Shown: positions 36,629 to 44,568, numbered from the stretch's first letter. The stretch: 64,000 nucleotides of DNA from Lachnoclostridium sp. An76 (GCF_002161355.1 NZ_NFHL01000002.1:124001-188000), one strand, 5' to 3'. Translations and numbers: made by a program. Notes: generated by a model not told the origin, from the letters alone.

Positions 36629-36935
36629 GTTATCTACCTCCTATTTCTGTTTACGCCGTGCCAGCTCGATTCCGCTCCGCTTCATCTCGCTGTCGGCGTG
36701 CGCCGTATGCTTCCTTGCATTTCGGCGGTCTGCGCCGTGCCAGCTCGATTCCGCTCCGCTTCATCTCGCTGATGGCGTGCGCCATATGCTTCCTTGCATT
36801 TCGGCGGTTTGCGCCATGCACAGCTCGATTCCGCTCCGCTTCATCTCGCTGTCGGCGTGCGCCGTATGCTTCCGTCCCAGAAATGTGTATTGCAGGCCAG
36901 CCTGCATACCCATTTCTGTGCCGTAAGCGCATGGC
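36629..36935. repeat. Three tandem 78-79-bp repeats plus a hairpin inside the BMC operon
   Basis: Between the aldehyde dehydrogenase and Zn-ADH genes. Repeat units start at 36656, 36735 and 36813; each reads gccgtgccagctcgattccg and continues through cttcatctcgctg and gcttccttgcatttcggcgg (the third is cut short near 36875). A hairpin follows at about 36877-36918 (cagaaatgtgtattgcaggc with gcctgcatacccatttctg). The open frame through the repeats is low-complexity and has no SD, so I treat it as non-coding. Confidence 0.85.
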
Positions 36936-38324
36936 TTATCGTATGCACAAACTGTCGGTCATGACGCAGCGTCTTCTTTTTGTGAAGGTGCTTGCGCTTG
37001 TAAGGCCTTCGCCTGTCCTGCTGGCGATCGTGAATGTACAGAAGCCTTCTCCTCCGAATCCGAGCGCCGCGTAGGACGGACCGTTCTTTACGAGGATCGC
37101 TGTGTCGATCGCTTTCGCATACTTTGTGATATTGTCTACATTCTTTGAATGGATATGTGCGGAGTGGCGGTTGCCGTGCTCAAGCCATACGGCCTGTTCC
37201 ACTGCATCGTCAAAGTCCTTTGCCCTCACAACGCCGAGGATCGGCATCATGAGCTCTGTAGCGATCAGCGGGTGCTCCTTCGGACCTTCAAATGTAATAC
37301 ATCTGATATTGTCCGGTACAGTCACGCCGATCATCCCCAGAAGGGTCTTCGCGTCGCGTCCCACACATTTTCTGTTCAGCTTTCCGTCTTTGAGGACGAC
37401 TGCTGTGAGAGCGTCCTGCTCTTCCTTTGACGCAAGGTAGCAGCCCTGCTCTGTGATCATGTAATTCATCAGCTCGTCAACGACGGAGTCCACTGCCACG
37501 ATCTCTTTCTCTGCGATACAGGGAAGGTTGTTGTCAAAAGTACATCCGTTTACGATGTCCTCTGCCGCCTTTCTCAGATCCGCTGTCTCGTCAACCAGCG
37601 CCGGCGGATTTCCCGCGCCTGCCCCGATCCCTCTGCGTCCTGAGGAGAGTACCGCTGTCACGACTCCCGGTCCGCCGGTCGCCGCGATGAGCTGGATCGC
37701 TTTATGTTTCATCATGATATTGCTTGTCTCAAGGGTCGGATGCTCTACCGTGCATGCGATATTGTCCGGACCGCCCGCCTCTACGGATGCCTCGTTTAAG
37801 AGGTTGATCGCATAGATGGAAGTCTTGATCGCTGCCGGATGGGGATTGAACACAACTGTGTTCCCCGCCGCGAACATTCCGATCGTATTGCACAGGACTG
37901 TCTCACTCGGGTTCGTGCACGGCGTGATCGCGCCGATGACTCCGAACGGTCCCATCTCGATGAGGGTAAGTCCTCTGTCCCCTGACCACGCTGTCGTTGT
38001 GATATCCTCTGTTCCCGGAGTCTTCTCAGCGACGAGCTGGTGTTTCAGGATCTTGTGACCGACATTTCCCATGCCTGTCTCCTGTACGCCCATACGCGCC
38101 AGGATCTCTGCGTTCTCCATGATCTTTTTGCGGATATTGGAGATCACTTTTTCTCTGTGGTCCAGAGACATCCTTGCTACGATCTTCTGTGACTTCTTCG
38201 CTGCTTCGATCGCCTCATTCATATCTGAGAACACGCCTCTGTCCCCGGATACATCCGCGGCGATCTGCATCTTTGCCACAACCTCCTGCACAATGTCCTG
38301 AACCATCTGTTCATTTACAGACAC
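36936..38324 (-). CDS. pduP: CoA-acylating aldehyde dehydrogenase with encapsulation peptide (PduP-like)
   Basis: Oxidises an aldehyde to acyl-CoA with NAD+ and CoA. 462 residues. The N-terminus MSVNEQMVQDIVQEVVAKMQ is an amphipathic targeting helix. The dehydrogenase part has GPFGVIGAITPCTNPSETVL, TGGPGVVTAVLSSGRRGIGA and the catalytic Cys in FDNNLPCIAEKE. With an aldolase but no diol dehydratase here, the likely substrate is lactaldehyde (to lactyl-CoA) rather than propanal. Its start overlaps the DUF336 gene stop by 10 bp. Confidence 0.93.
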   Translation of the reverse strand: MSVNEQMVQDIVQEVVAKMQIAADVSGDRGVFSDMNEAIEAAKKSQKIVARMSLDHREKVISNIRKKIMENAEILARMGVQETGMGNVGHKILKHQLVAEKTPGTEDITTTAWSGDRGLTLIEMGPFGVIGAITPCTNPSETVLCNTIGMFAAGNTVVFNPHPAAIKTSIYAINLLNEASVEAGGPDNIACTVEHPTLETSNIMMKHKAIQLIAATGGPGVVTAVLSSGRRGIGAGAGNPPALVDETADLRKAAEDIVNGCTFDNNLPCIAEKEIVAVDSVVDELMNYMITEQGCYLASKEEQDALTAVVLKDGKLNRKCVGRDAKTLLGMIGVTVPDNIRCITFEGPKEHPLIATELMMPILGVVRAKDFDDAVEQAVWLEHGNRHSAHIHSKNVDNITKYAKAIDTAILVKNGPSYAALGFGGEGFCTFTIASRTGEGLTSASTFTKRRRCVMTDSLCIR

Positions 38325-38836
38325 TCTAATACCTCCTTAAAGACTGACTTCCCGTAAGCCGCGATCGCGGTATCTTCCGCCGCTGTTCCGCCGCTCACTC
38401 CGAGTGCCCCGACAATCTGTCCGTCAGCTTCCAGTACTTCGCCGCCGCCGAAGATCACGATCTTTCCGTTGTTCGTGAACTGGATCCCGTAGAGGTCCTG
38501 TCCCGGCTGGCTTAACTCTGCAAGCTGCGCAGTGGACATTTTAAGGCTCGCGGAAGTATAGGTCTTGTTGATTGCAATGTCAAAGCTTGCTATGTACGCA
38601 TCGTCCATGCACTGGACAGATACGGGCCTGCCGGCCTTGTCCGAGACAGCAGCGACAATGTTGACGCCCATCTCGGCTGCCTTTGCCTTTACTCTTTCGA
38701 TCAGGGCATTGGCAAGTGCCAGAGTCATCGCATGCTTTTTACATTTACAGACATGCTTTTTCTCCTGTGCGGGAGCTGTATCTTTCATCTGGTCAAGCAC
38801 AGCTCTCACCGCATTGGTGATGTCCTGTTCGTTCAT
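38315..38836 (-). CDS. DUF336 (GlcG/HbpS/PduO C-terminal-like) protein with encapsulation peptide
   Basis: 173 residues. N-terminal helix MNEQDITNAVRAVLDQMKDT is encapsulation-peptide-like, then a Cys/Lys patch (KKHVCKCKKH), then the DUF336 fold: LANALIERVKAKAAEMGVNI, AGRPVSVQCMDDAYIASFDI and GVSGGTAAEDTAIAAYG. Related domains bind heme or occur fused to PduO; no adenosyltransferase domain is present here. The role in BMCs is unsettled. Encoded between aldolase and aldehyde dehydrogenase, so clearly cargo. Confidence 0.87.
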   Translation of the reverse strand: MNEQDITNAVRAVLDQMKDTAPAQEKKHVCKCKKHAMTLALANALIERVKAKAAEMGVNIVAAVSDKAGRPVSVQCMDDAYIASFDIAINKTYTSASLKMSTAQLAELSQPGQDLYGIQFTNNGKIVIFGGGEVLEADGQIVGALGVSGGTAAEDTAIAAYGKSVFKEVLECL

Positions 38837-38859
38837 AGCTCTGCCTCACTTTGTTGTTC

Positions 38860-39672
38860 TTACATTCCCAGCTGTTCCATAACTTTCTTTGTGATGGATG
38901 CGATCAGGTCAGCGTCTGTCCCTTCTGCTGCCGGTGCCGCCTTAGCCGCGCAGCTTCCGCCGCATGTATGGCAGCTCGGCTTTCCTGCTTTTGCGTTCGG
39001 GCAAAGATTAGCCGGATGTTTTCCCGGAAGTCCCATTTTCCTTCTTACCTCGTACAGCGTCTCAACCTGCTCCGGGCTGAACTCCTGCGGTCCGCCTACC
39101 TGCATCGTCTGCCATAACAGCTGTGCGTAGAACTCTACGGACTCCATCTTCATATATGCAGCGAGAAGGCTGTCAGAATATGTCAGCGCGCCGTGGTTCT
39201 CAAGCAGAACTGCATCGAAGTGCTCGAGGTACGGCTCAACTGCATCCGGGATTTCCATTGTCCCTGGTGTTCCGTAAGGAGTGATCGGCACGCATCCGAG
39301 AGCGATAACTGCTTCCGGCATGATCGGCTGTGTCAGCGGGATGCCCGCGATAGCAAATGTTGTAGCATACAGCGGATGAGCATGTACAACGGATTTCACA
39401 TCCGGTCTCTTCTGATATACACGCATGTGCATCTTGATCTCTGAAGAAGGTCTGAAGCCTTTGTTTGCCTGGAGCACATTTCCGTTCTCATCAACCTTGC
39501 AGATGTACTCCGGTGTCATAAATCCTTTGCTGACTCCTGTCGGCGTGCATAAAAACTCATGGTCGTTAAGCTTTACGGAAAAGTTACCGTCATTTGCAGC
39601 AACCATTCCGCGGTTGTATACGCGCCTGCCGATCTCACACATTTCTTTTTTGATTTCGTATTCGTTTTGCAT
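38860..39672 (-). CDS. Class II aldolase (fuculose/rhamnulose-1-phosphate type) with C-terminal encapsulation peptide
   Basis: Cleaves a deoxyhexulose 1-phosphate to DHAP and lactaldehyde. 270 residues from the ATG at 39672 (MQNEYEIKKEMCEIGRRVYN) behind AAGGAGGAG; the frame open to 39789 contains the promoter. Catalytic parts: ANDGNFSVKL, the zinc histidines in SVVHAHPLYATTFA and LENHGALTYSDSLL. After residue ~212 comes a Cys-rich linker (CPNAKAGKPSCHTCGGSC) and a C-terminal amphipathic helix (TDADLIASITKKVMEQLGM). First gene of the BMC operon. Confidence 0.92.
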   Translation of the reverse strand: MQNEYEIKKEMCEIGRRVYNRGMVAANDGNFSVKLNDHEFLCTPTGVSKGFMTPEYICKVDENGNVLQANKGFRPSSEIKMHMRVYQKRPDVKSVVHAHPLYATTFAIAGIPLTQPIMPEAVIALGCVPITPYGTPGTMEIPDAVEPYLEHFDAVLLENHGALTYSDSLLAAYMKMESVEFYAQLLWQTMQVGGPQEFSPEQVETLYEVRRKMGLPGKHPANLCPNAKAGKPSCHTCGGSCAAKAAPAAEGTDADLIASITKKVMEQLGM

Positions 39673-39693
39673 CTTTTCTCCTCCTTGGATTCT

Positions 39694-39712
39694 ACAAAAC
39701 ATTTTGTTTTGT
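39694..39712. promoter_or_regulatory. Palindromic operator in the BMC operon leader
   Basis: Perfect inverted repeat acaaaaca-ttt-tgttttgt between the promoter and the aldolase SD. Its position just after the start of transcription suits repression, possibly by the DeoR protein at 30195-30965. Confidence 0.6.
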
Positions 39713-39727
39713 GTTGTTTCTGCTAGA

Positions 39728-39756
39728 ATATTACCACACAAACCCACAATAGTCAA
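39728..39756 (-). promoter_or_regulatory. Promoter of the BMC operon
   Basis: Minus strand: -35 TTGACT (39756-39751), 17-bp spacer, -10 TAATAT (39733-39728). Nearly consensus, so repression or catabolite control is needed. An ACACAAACC(C/A)ACA-type segment occurs here (39735-39747) and again at 39957-39969 in the divergent region. Confidence 0.75.
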
Positions 39757-39789
39757 CTGGTTTTGATGTTGGTTTTTAGTGAGATTCAT

Positions 39790-40115
39790 CGTTAAGCTAC
39801 TGGTTTTGTGCCGTCATATCCTTCCCGTACGGACCCGGGGCAATGCCTCCCTTCACATCCGCTCCCGCCCATCGGAACTGCTTCTTTTATTATATCACGC
39901 CGGCCCTGTTTCGCATAGAAAAAAATGACCTTTTTGCCGAAAAACAGGGGTTTCCCACACAAACCAACATGTTTTCTGTTGTTTTTTATTTGATTTTTAT
40001 GTTTCTGCATTGACATTATATAGGAAATGTCCCATACTAAAAACAGTGCAGGAACTCTGCATGCATTTTACCGTTCTCATGCAAAGAGAGCGCCAGGAAA
40101 GCGAGGCTTTGTTTT
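39790..40115. promoter_or_regulatory. Divergent region between the BMC operon and the PHP gene
   Basis: AT-rich. A plus-strand candidate promoter is TTGACA at 40010-40015 with CATACT 17 bp later. A CAACA-tgttttc-TGTTG inverted repeat lies near 39965-39982. The minus-strand frame here (to 40016) repeats part of the aldolase upstream frame, showing a partial duplication of the control region. No gene seen. Confidence 0.55.
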
Positions 40116-40904
40116 ATGGCTATGCAATCTCATACGGGCGTCATTTTTCACGGCTGCCATACAGCAGAAGGTCCTTCCGCGCCTCTTGAGCGGTATGAAT
40201 TCGACATCCACACACATACCATCGCCAGCGGGCACGGCTCCGCAGCGACTATCACGGATATGGCGAAAGCCGCGGCGGCCCGGAACCTGAAAATGCTGGG
40301 CATATCCGACCACGGTCCCGCCACGCTGGGCGGAGGCAGGGTCTCCTATTTCCGCAATCTCGCATACGCACAGAAGGAGCGCCTGGGCGTGCGCATGCTT
40401 TACGGGGCGGAAGCCAATATCATTGACCGAAAAGGGCATCTGGATCTGGATGACAGTGTGCTCGGACATCTGGACTATGTGATCGCCAGCATGCATAAGC
40501 CGGCCATAAAACCAGGCACAGAGGAAGAAAATACAGCGGTTTATATCAACGCCATGAAAAATCCCCGCGTAGCTGTCATCGGACACTGTGATGACACCAG
40601 ATTTCCCGTGGATTATTTCAGGCTGTTTCAGGCTGCTATGGAACACCGCGTCCTCCTGGAGATCAACAACAGTTCCTTAAGCCCTGAGGGATACCGGGGA
40701 GACACAAAATTCAACGACCTGCTGATCCTGAACCTTTGCTGCCATTTCAATTATCCTGTGCTCTTTTCCAGCGACAGCCACGGCACAAAGCATGTCGGTG
40801 ATTTTACATACGCGGCAGACGCAGCAAGGCTTGCCGGCGTGCCCCGCTCGCTGATCCTGAATTATTCCGCGAAAGCATTCCTCAGTTTTCTGGACGGAAG
40901 ATAA
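40116..40904 (+). CDS. PHP-domain metal-dependent phosphoesterase (YcdX-like)
   Basis: 262 residues with the four PHP motifs: FDIHTHTIASGHGSAATI (motif 1), GISDHGPATLGGG (2), a middle IASMHKPAIKPG (3) and FSSDSHGTKHVGDFTY (4). Closest in layout to the YcdX/histidinol-phosphatase-like hydrolases. The N-terminal ~25 residues before RYEFDIHTHT are not family sequence, so translation may start later. Divergent from the BMC operon; whether it belongs functionally is unknown. Confidence 0.85.
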   Translation: MAMQSHTGVIFHGCHTAEGPSAPLERYEFDIHTHTIASGHGSAATITDMAKAAAARNLKMLGISDHGPATLGGGRVSYFRNLAYAQKERLGVRMLYGAEANIIDRKGHLDLDDSVLGHLDYVIASMHKPAIKPGTEEENTAVYINAMKNPRVAVIGHCDDTRFPVDYFRLFQAAMEHRVLLEINNSSLSPEGYRGDTKFNDLLILNLCCHFNYPVLFSSDSHGTKHVGDFTYAADAARLAGVPRSLILNYSAKAFLSFLDGR

Positions 40905-40970
40905 AATGAAGTTTTTCGGAAGACAGGTAAAATCAAGCTTGCCGGAAGACAGGTAAAACGAATAAAACCA

Positions 40971-41030
40971 TGATACCCCCGCATACTGTATTACACAGAC
41001 TTCTCTGCAAATACAGTATGCGGGGGTATT
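40971..41030 (+). terminator. Strong hairpin upstream of the DUF6512-like gene
   Basis: Arms ataccccc-gcatactgtatt (40973-40992) and aatacagtatgcgggggtat (41010-41029), 20 bp perfect, followed by tttt. It is a good terminator for the PHP gene, but the next start codon (41033) lies just 3 nt after it, so it may also control that gene. Confidence 0.75.
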
Positions 41031-41032
41031 TT

Positions 41033-41548
41033 ATGGATAATGAAAATATGAAATCTCTAAAAATCTATCTTGCGGCAGGCGTGATCTTCAGCGCAGTTTT
41101 AGGGACTCTGTCGCACTTTTTCTACGAATGGTCCGGGCAGAACCCTGTGGTTGCCCTGTTTTCTCCGATCAATGAATCCACATGGGAGCACATGAAGCTT
41201 GTCTTCTTCCCGATCCTGGTCTGGAGCCTTCTCCTCCCCGCCGGGATCCGAAAGGATTTTCCCGCCATGCGGTGCGCCCTCCTTGCCGGAGGGCTGCTCG
41301 GGACATGGCTCGTGCCGGTGCTGTTTTACACATATTCCGGGATCCTCGGAAGGGATCTCGCTTTGATCGACATCGGGATCTTCTATGCCGCTGTCCTCGC
41401 AGCCTTTTGGACCGCCCGGAAACTGCGGGATTCGGAGCGCGCCGAAAAAGTCTGCCCATTTATCCTGTTTATCAGCGCTGTGATGCTCCTTGCATTTTTC
41501 CTCTTTACCTTTGCCCCGCCGGATATCGGTCTGTTCGCCGAACCATGA
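41033..41548 (+). CDS. DUF6512-like integral membrane protein
   Basis: 171 residues, five to six hydrophobic helices. The conserved LSHFFYEWSGQNPVVALFSP followed by INESTWEHMKLVFFPIL matches a small membrane family of Lachnospiraceae with unknown function. The start MDNENMKSLK at 41033 has no clear SD; the ggggg of the hairpin arm is the only candidate. It is convergent with the isomerase gene. Confidence 0.7.
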   Translation: MDNENMKSLKIYLAAGVIFSAVLGTLSHFFYEWSGQNPVVALFSPINESTWEHMKLVFFPILVWSLLLPAGIRKDFPAMRCALLAGGLLGTWLVPVLFYTYSGILGRDLALIDIGIFYAAVLAAFWTARKLRDSERAEKVCPFILFISAVMLLAFFLFTFAPPDIGLFAEP

Positions 41549-41610
41549 CTTCTCCGACCGCCCCGTCTTCCCGTCTGATGCTTTCCTGTCTATCGGTTTC
41601 CTGTCTGATG

Positions 41611-43029
41611 CTACCTTGTGACAATGTCTACCGGTACATTAAAGATCTTCGCCACTTTCAGGATCGTATCGATATGTCTTCCTGTAGCAGCGGCAAAGTG
41701 GTGGGTCGGGCCGCATTCGCTCCAGCGGGTCACGAACTCTCTCGCGCCGCATGTAAAGCGTGTCCTCATATTTGTATCTCCGAAGGAGAGGATCGGGCCT
41801 TCCTCATTGACGCCTTCCGCCACGATGAACTTGAAGTGTCCGTCGCCGTCCTGTGTGATCGCCAGGTAAGTTACCGGTCCCGTGTACGGATAGAACTGGG
41901 TCAGGTAGCCGCCGCCTGTCTTTCCATGGAACACTTTCACGATCTTCATGGTCGGTTTCTTATCAGAGATATCCGCGTCTCCTGAGCCGCTGTGGCCGAT
42001 GATCGCGATATCATCATTAAAGTCAATGGAGTACATCTCCGCAAGCTGACCTGTGCCTGAGATCGTCTTTAAGATGCTCATCGCCATCGCAACCTTCATA
42101 TCGCCTTCTACCGCACATGCAGTTCCCTGCTTGATCAGCATGGAGAACGCCGGGATGAGCATACTGTCAAGGACGCCGGCCTTGCCCTGAGCGAACCCGT
42201 CGTAGTGGGACGCGATGAGGCCCAGTTTCTCGTCTTTCACCCATTTCTCAAACGCAACGACATATTTTGCCATTTCCCAGACTTCTTCGATGCTTCCGCC
42301 GCCCTCGATGTCAAACGTATCAAGGATGTCCTGCGCTTTCGCGCGGATCGCGTTATCGTCTGTGATATCGTCGGCGATGGCCCACATTTTCTCCCAGTCA
42401 AACTGCTTTGTATACAGGTGCATCCTTCTGTACAGGTTGGACTCATCAATGTAGAGATCCATCATGCCCGGGTACGGCCTGCCGATCTGAGCGATATTCG
42501 TGTCACGGAATCTCCTTCTCGTCTGCGCGGCGCGGCACCAGTCTTCGATCTCCGCCTGGACAGCCGGATCTCCGCCCTCTACAACACCGGTGATCACCGC
42601 ATGTCTCTTGCCGTATCTCTCAAGGTCAGCCACCATCTCGCCCACAGCGCCGCACGCATAGCCCTCTCCGAGCCATGTCGCGATATCTGTGTGGTCATAG
42701 TCCAGAGCTTTCAGCTTCTGGATATTCACGAGCACAACCGGCACATCCAGGTCCTTCACAGCCGGGAGCATGTTGTAGGATGTAGCGTATGTAAGGAGCT
42801 GAAGGAACACCAGATCCACGTCCGCCGCGCGGAACAGGTCGCCTGCTGCCTGCGACTGCTCTTTTGTCGTCACCATACCGCCGTCAATGATCTCCACCGT
42901 ATCCGGGATCGTCTTCTTAAATGCCTCATACTGCGCCTCAAACTCCGGCACAAGCGACGGGAACTGCGGAAGGTACGCGCCTAACGCGATTGAAAATACA
43001 CCAATTTTTGCTTTTGTTTCAACTAACAT
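41611..43029 (-). CDS. L-fucose/L-arabinose isomerase-family sugar isomerase
   Basis: 472 residues from the ATG at 43029 (MLVETKAKIGVFSIALGAYL) behind CAGGAGG. It has the FucI/AraA fold: IDGGMVTTKEQSQAAGDLFR early, GHSGSGDADISDKKPTMKIV, and a C-terminal GPTHHFAAATGRHIDTILKV with the metal-binding His. No RhaA-type rhamnose isomerase is in the window, and this gene follows rhamnulokinase, so it probably isomerises L-rhamnose or L-fucose. A hairpin lies between the two genes. Confidence 0.85.
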   Translation of the reverse strand: MLVETKAKIGVFSIALGAYLPQFPSLVPEFEAQYEAFKKTIPDTVEIIDGGMVTTKEQSQAAGDLFRAADVDLVFLQLLTYATSYNMLPAVKDLDVPVVLVNIQKLKALDYDHTDIATWLGEGYACGAVGEMVADLERYGKRHAVITGVVEGGDPAVQAEIEDWCRAAQTRRRFRDTNIAQIGRPYPGMMDLYIDESNLYRRMHLYTKQFDWEKMWAIADDITDDNAIRAKAQDILDTFDIEGGGSIEEVWEMAKYVVAFEKWVKDEKLGLIASHYDGFAQGKAGVLDSMLIPAFSMLIKQGTACAVEGDMKVAMAMSILKTISGTGQLAEMYSIDFNDDIAIIGHSGSGDADISDKKPTMKIVKVFHGKTGGGYLTQFYPYTGPVTYLAITQDGDGHFKFIVAEGVNEEGPILSFGDTNMRTRFTCGAREFVTRWSECGPTHHFAAATGRHIDTILKVAKIFNVPVDIVTR

Positions 43030-43060
43030 GTTAATTCCTCCTGTTTGGATATTTTGCCTC

Positions 43061-43079
43061 AAAGGGGTCTGACCCCTTT
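43061..43079. repeat. Palindrome between kinase and isomerase genes
   Basis: aaaggggtctgacccctt(t) with 8-bp arms; the rhaB stop codon (43080-43078) is inside its right arm. No T-tract, so it is more likely an RNA-stability or processing hairpin than a full terminator. The same motif type is widespread in bacterial intergenic DNA. Confidence 0.7.
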
Positions 43080-44472
43080 AGTACATTACAACGTCAAAGG
43101 ACTCTCTCACGCATGTCCTTGCCTCGGGCAGGTCTTTGAATACACCGTCATGGAGCATCTGTACGATGACATTTCCGATGGCGGTCGCCTCGGACGGTCC
43201 TGCGGAGACTTTCTTTCCTGTATATTTTGCGGTGAGTTCGTTTAAGTAGCCTGCATTGGAACCGCCGCCCACCACGTAGATGGTGCTGTATTTCTTTCCG
43301 GTGATCTCTTCGATCTCCTGCACCGTATCCCCGTAGCATTTTGCCAGGCTGTTGTAGATCACGGATGAGATCTCGCCCACAGTCTCCGGCACCTGCTGCC
43401 CTGCCCTGCTGCAGAAGTCCTGGACTGCTTTGATCATGCTCTTCGGAGCCAGGAAGCAGTCGTCATTGCAGTCTACGATCGAGGGGATCGTCTCTTTGGA
43501 CGCCATCTCGCAGATCTGGGCAAACGACAGGTCTTCGGTAAATTCTTTTTTCACGGACTGGATCATCCAGAGCCCCATAATGTTTTTGAGATAGCGGAAC
43601 CTGTGATCATATCCGCCTTCGTTTGTAAAGTTCGCTTTCATGCTCTCCATGGAGCAGTCCGCCTCTTTGCGCTCGATGCCCATCAGCGACCACGTGCCGG
43701 AGCTGATGTACACCGCGTCGTCGTCATTGGTCGGGACGGCCAGCACCGCGCTCCCCGTATCATGGGTCGCCGGGAGCACGACAGTACAGTTGAATCCCAC
43801 TTCTTTCTGCACTTCTTCCGTAAATTCTCCGACCACGGTCCCAGGCATGGATACCGGGCGGAACATTTTAGGATTGTACCCGAGCATCTCGATCAGCTCA
43901 TAGTCCCAGTCATTTGTCTTCGGGCTTACCAGCTGTCCTGTCGTGGCGTTGGTGTACTCATTTTTCTTCACGCCTGTGAGCAGGAAATGGAAATAATCCG
44001 GGATCATCAGGATGCTCTCTGCCTGCTCCAGGTACTCCGGATGCGACTCTTTCACTGCCATGAGCTGATAGACGGTATTAAAGATCTGCTTCTGGATCCC
44101 GGTCCGAGCGTACAGCTCATCCTGGGGGATCACCTCATACACTTTCTCGTCCATGCCCTCTGTGCGGCTGTCACGGTATCCCACGGTATCGCCCAGGATC
44201 CTGTCGTCTTTATCGAGCAGCACATAGTCAACGCCCCATGTGTCGATGGCCACGGAAACCGGGATCTTGCCGATCTCTTTACATTTTTTAAGACCATTTT
44301 TGATCTCCGCGAAAAGACGGTCCACATCCCAGCAGAGGGTGCCGTTCTTATCGTCCATCCCGTTGGGGAAACGGTACACCTCTTCGAGCTGCATCTTCCC
44401 GTCCTGCATGCTGGCAAGCATGTGGCGCCCGCTGGATGCCCCGATATCAACAGCCAAATAATATCTGTCCAT
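43078..44472 (-). CDS. rhaB: Rhamnulokinase (FGGY family)
   Basis: Phosphorylates L-rhamnulose (or L-fuculose) at O1, giving the aldolase substrate. 464 residues: YLAVDIGASSGRHMLASM at the N-terminus, AIDTWGVDYVLLDK, LPATHDTGSAVLAVP, YISSGTWSLMGIE, and the C-terminal IYVVGGGSNAGYLNELTA; all are rhamnulokinase features. Promoted just upstream of the AraC terminator; followed by the isomerase. Confidence 0.93.
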   Translation of the reverse strand: MDRYYLAVDIGASSGRHMLASMQDGKMQLEEVYRFPNGMDDKNGTLCWDVDRLFAEIKNGLKKCKEIGKIPVSVAIDTWGVDYVLLDKDDRILGDTVGYRDSRTEGMDEKVYEVIPQDELYARTGIQKQIFNTVYQLMAVKESHPEYLEQAESILMIPDYFHFLLTGVKKNEYTNATTGQLVSPKTNDWDYELIEMLGYNPKMFRPVSMPGTVVGEFTEEVQKEVGFNCTVVLPATHDTGSAVLAVPTNDDDAVYISSGTWSLMGIERKEADCSMESMKANFTNEGGYDHRFRYLKNIMGLWMIQSVKKEFTEDLSFAQICEMASKETIPSIVDCNDDCFLAPKSMIKAVQDFCSRAGQQVPETVGEISSVIYNSLAKCYGDTVQEIEEITGKKYSTIYVVGGGSNAGYLNELTAKYTGKKVSAGPSEATAIGNVIVQMLHDGVFKDLPEARTCVRESFDVVMY

Positions 44473-44539
44473 CTCTTGTGCCTCCTTCTTTGCTTATCAT
44501 TGTCTGTTTTTATTATAATTAGAAGAAATAGACAAAAAA

Positions 44540-44568
44540 AGGACGCTATTTATATAAAACAGCGTCCT
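44540..44568 (-). terminator. Intrinsic terminator of the AraC gene
   Basis: Arms aggacgct (44540-44547) and agcgtcct (44561-44568); read leftward the stem is followed by a run of seven T (44539-44533). It separates araC from rhaB. Confidence 0.85.

Noticed and set aside
36651-36932. 93-residue minus-strand frame through the tandem repeats
   Set aside because: Low-complexity Arg/Ala/Glu repeat, no SD, and the frame exists only because the repeat length is a multiple of three or close to it.
39792-40016. 74-residue minus-strand ORF upstream of the aldolase
   Set aside because: Derives from duplicated control DNA, contains promoter-like sequence and has no recognisable domain.
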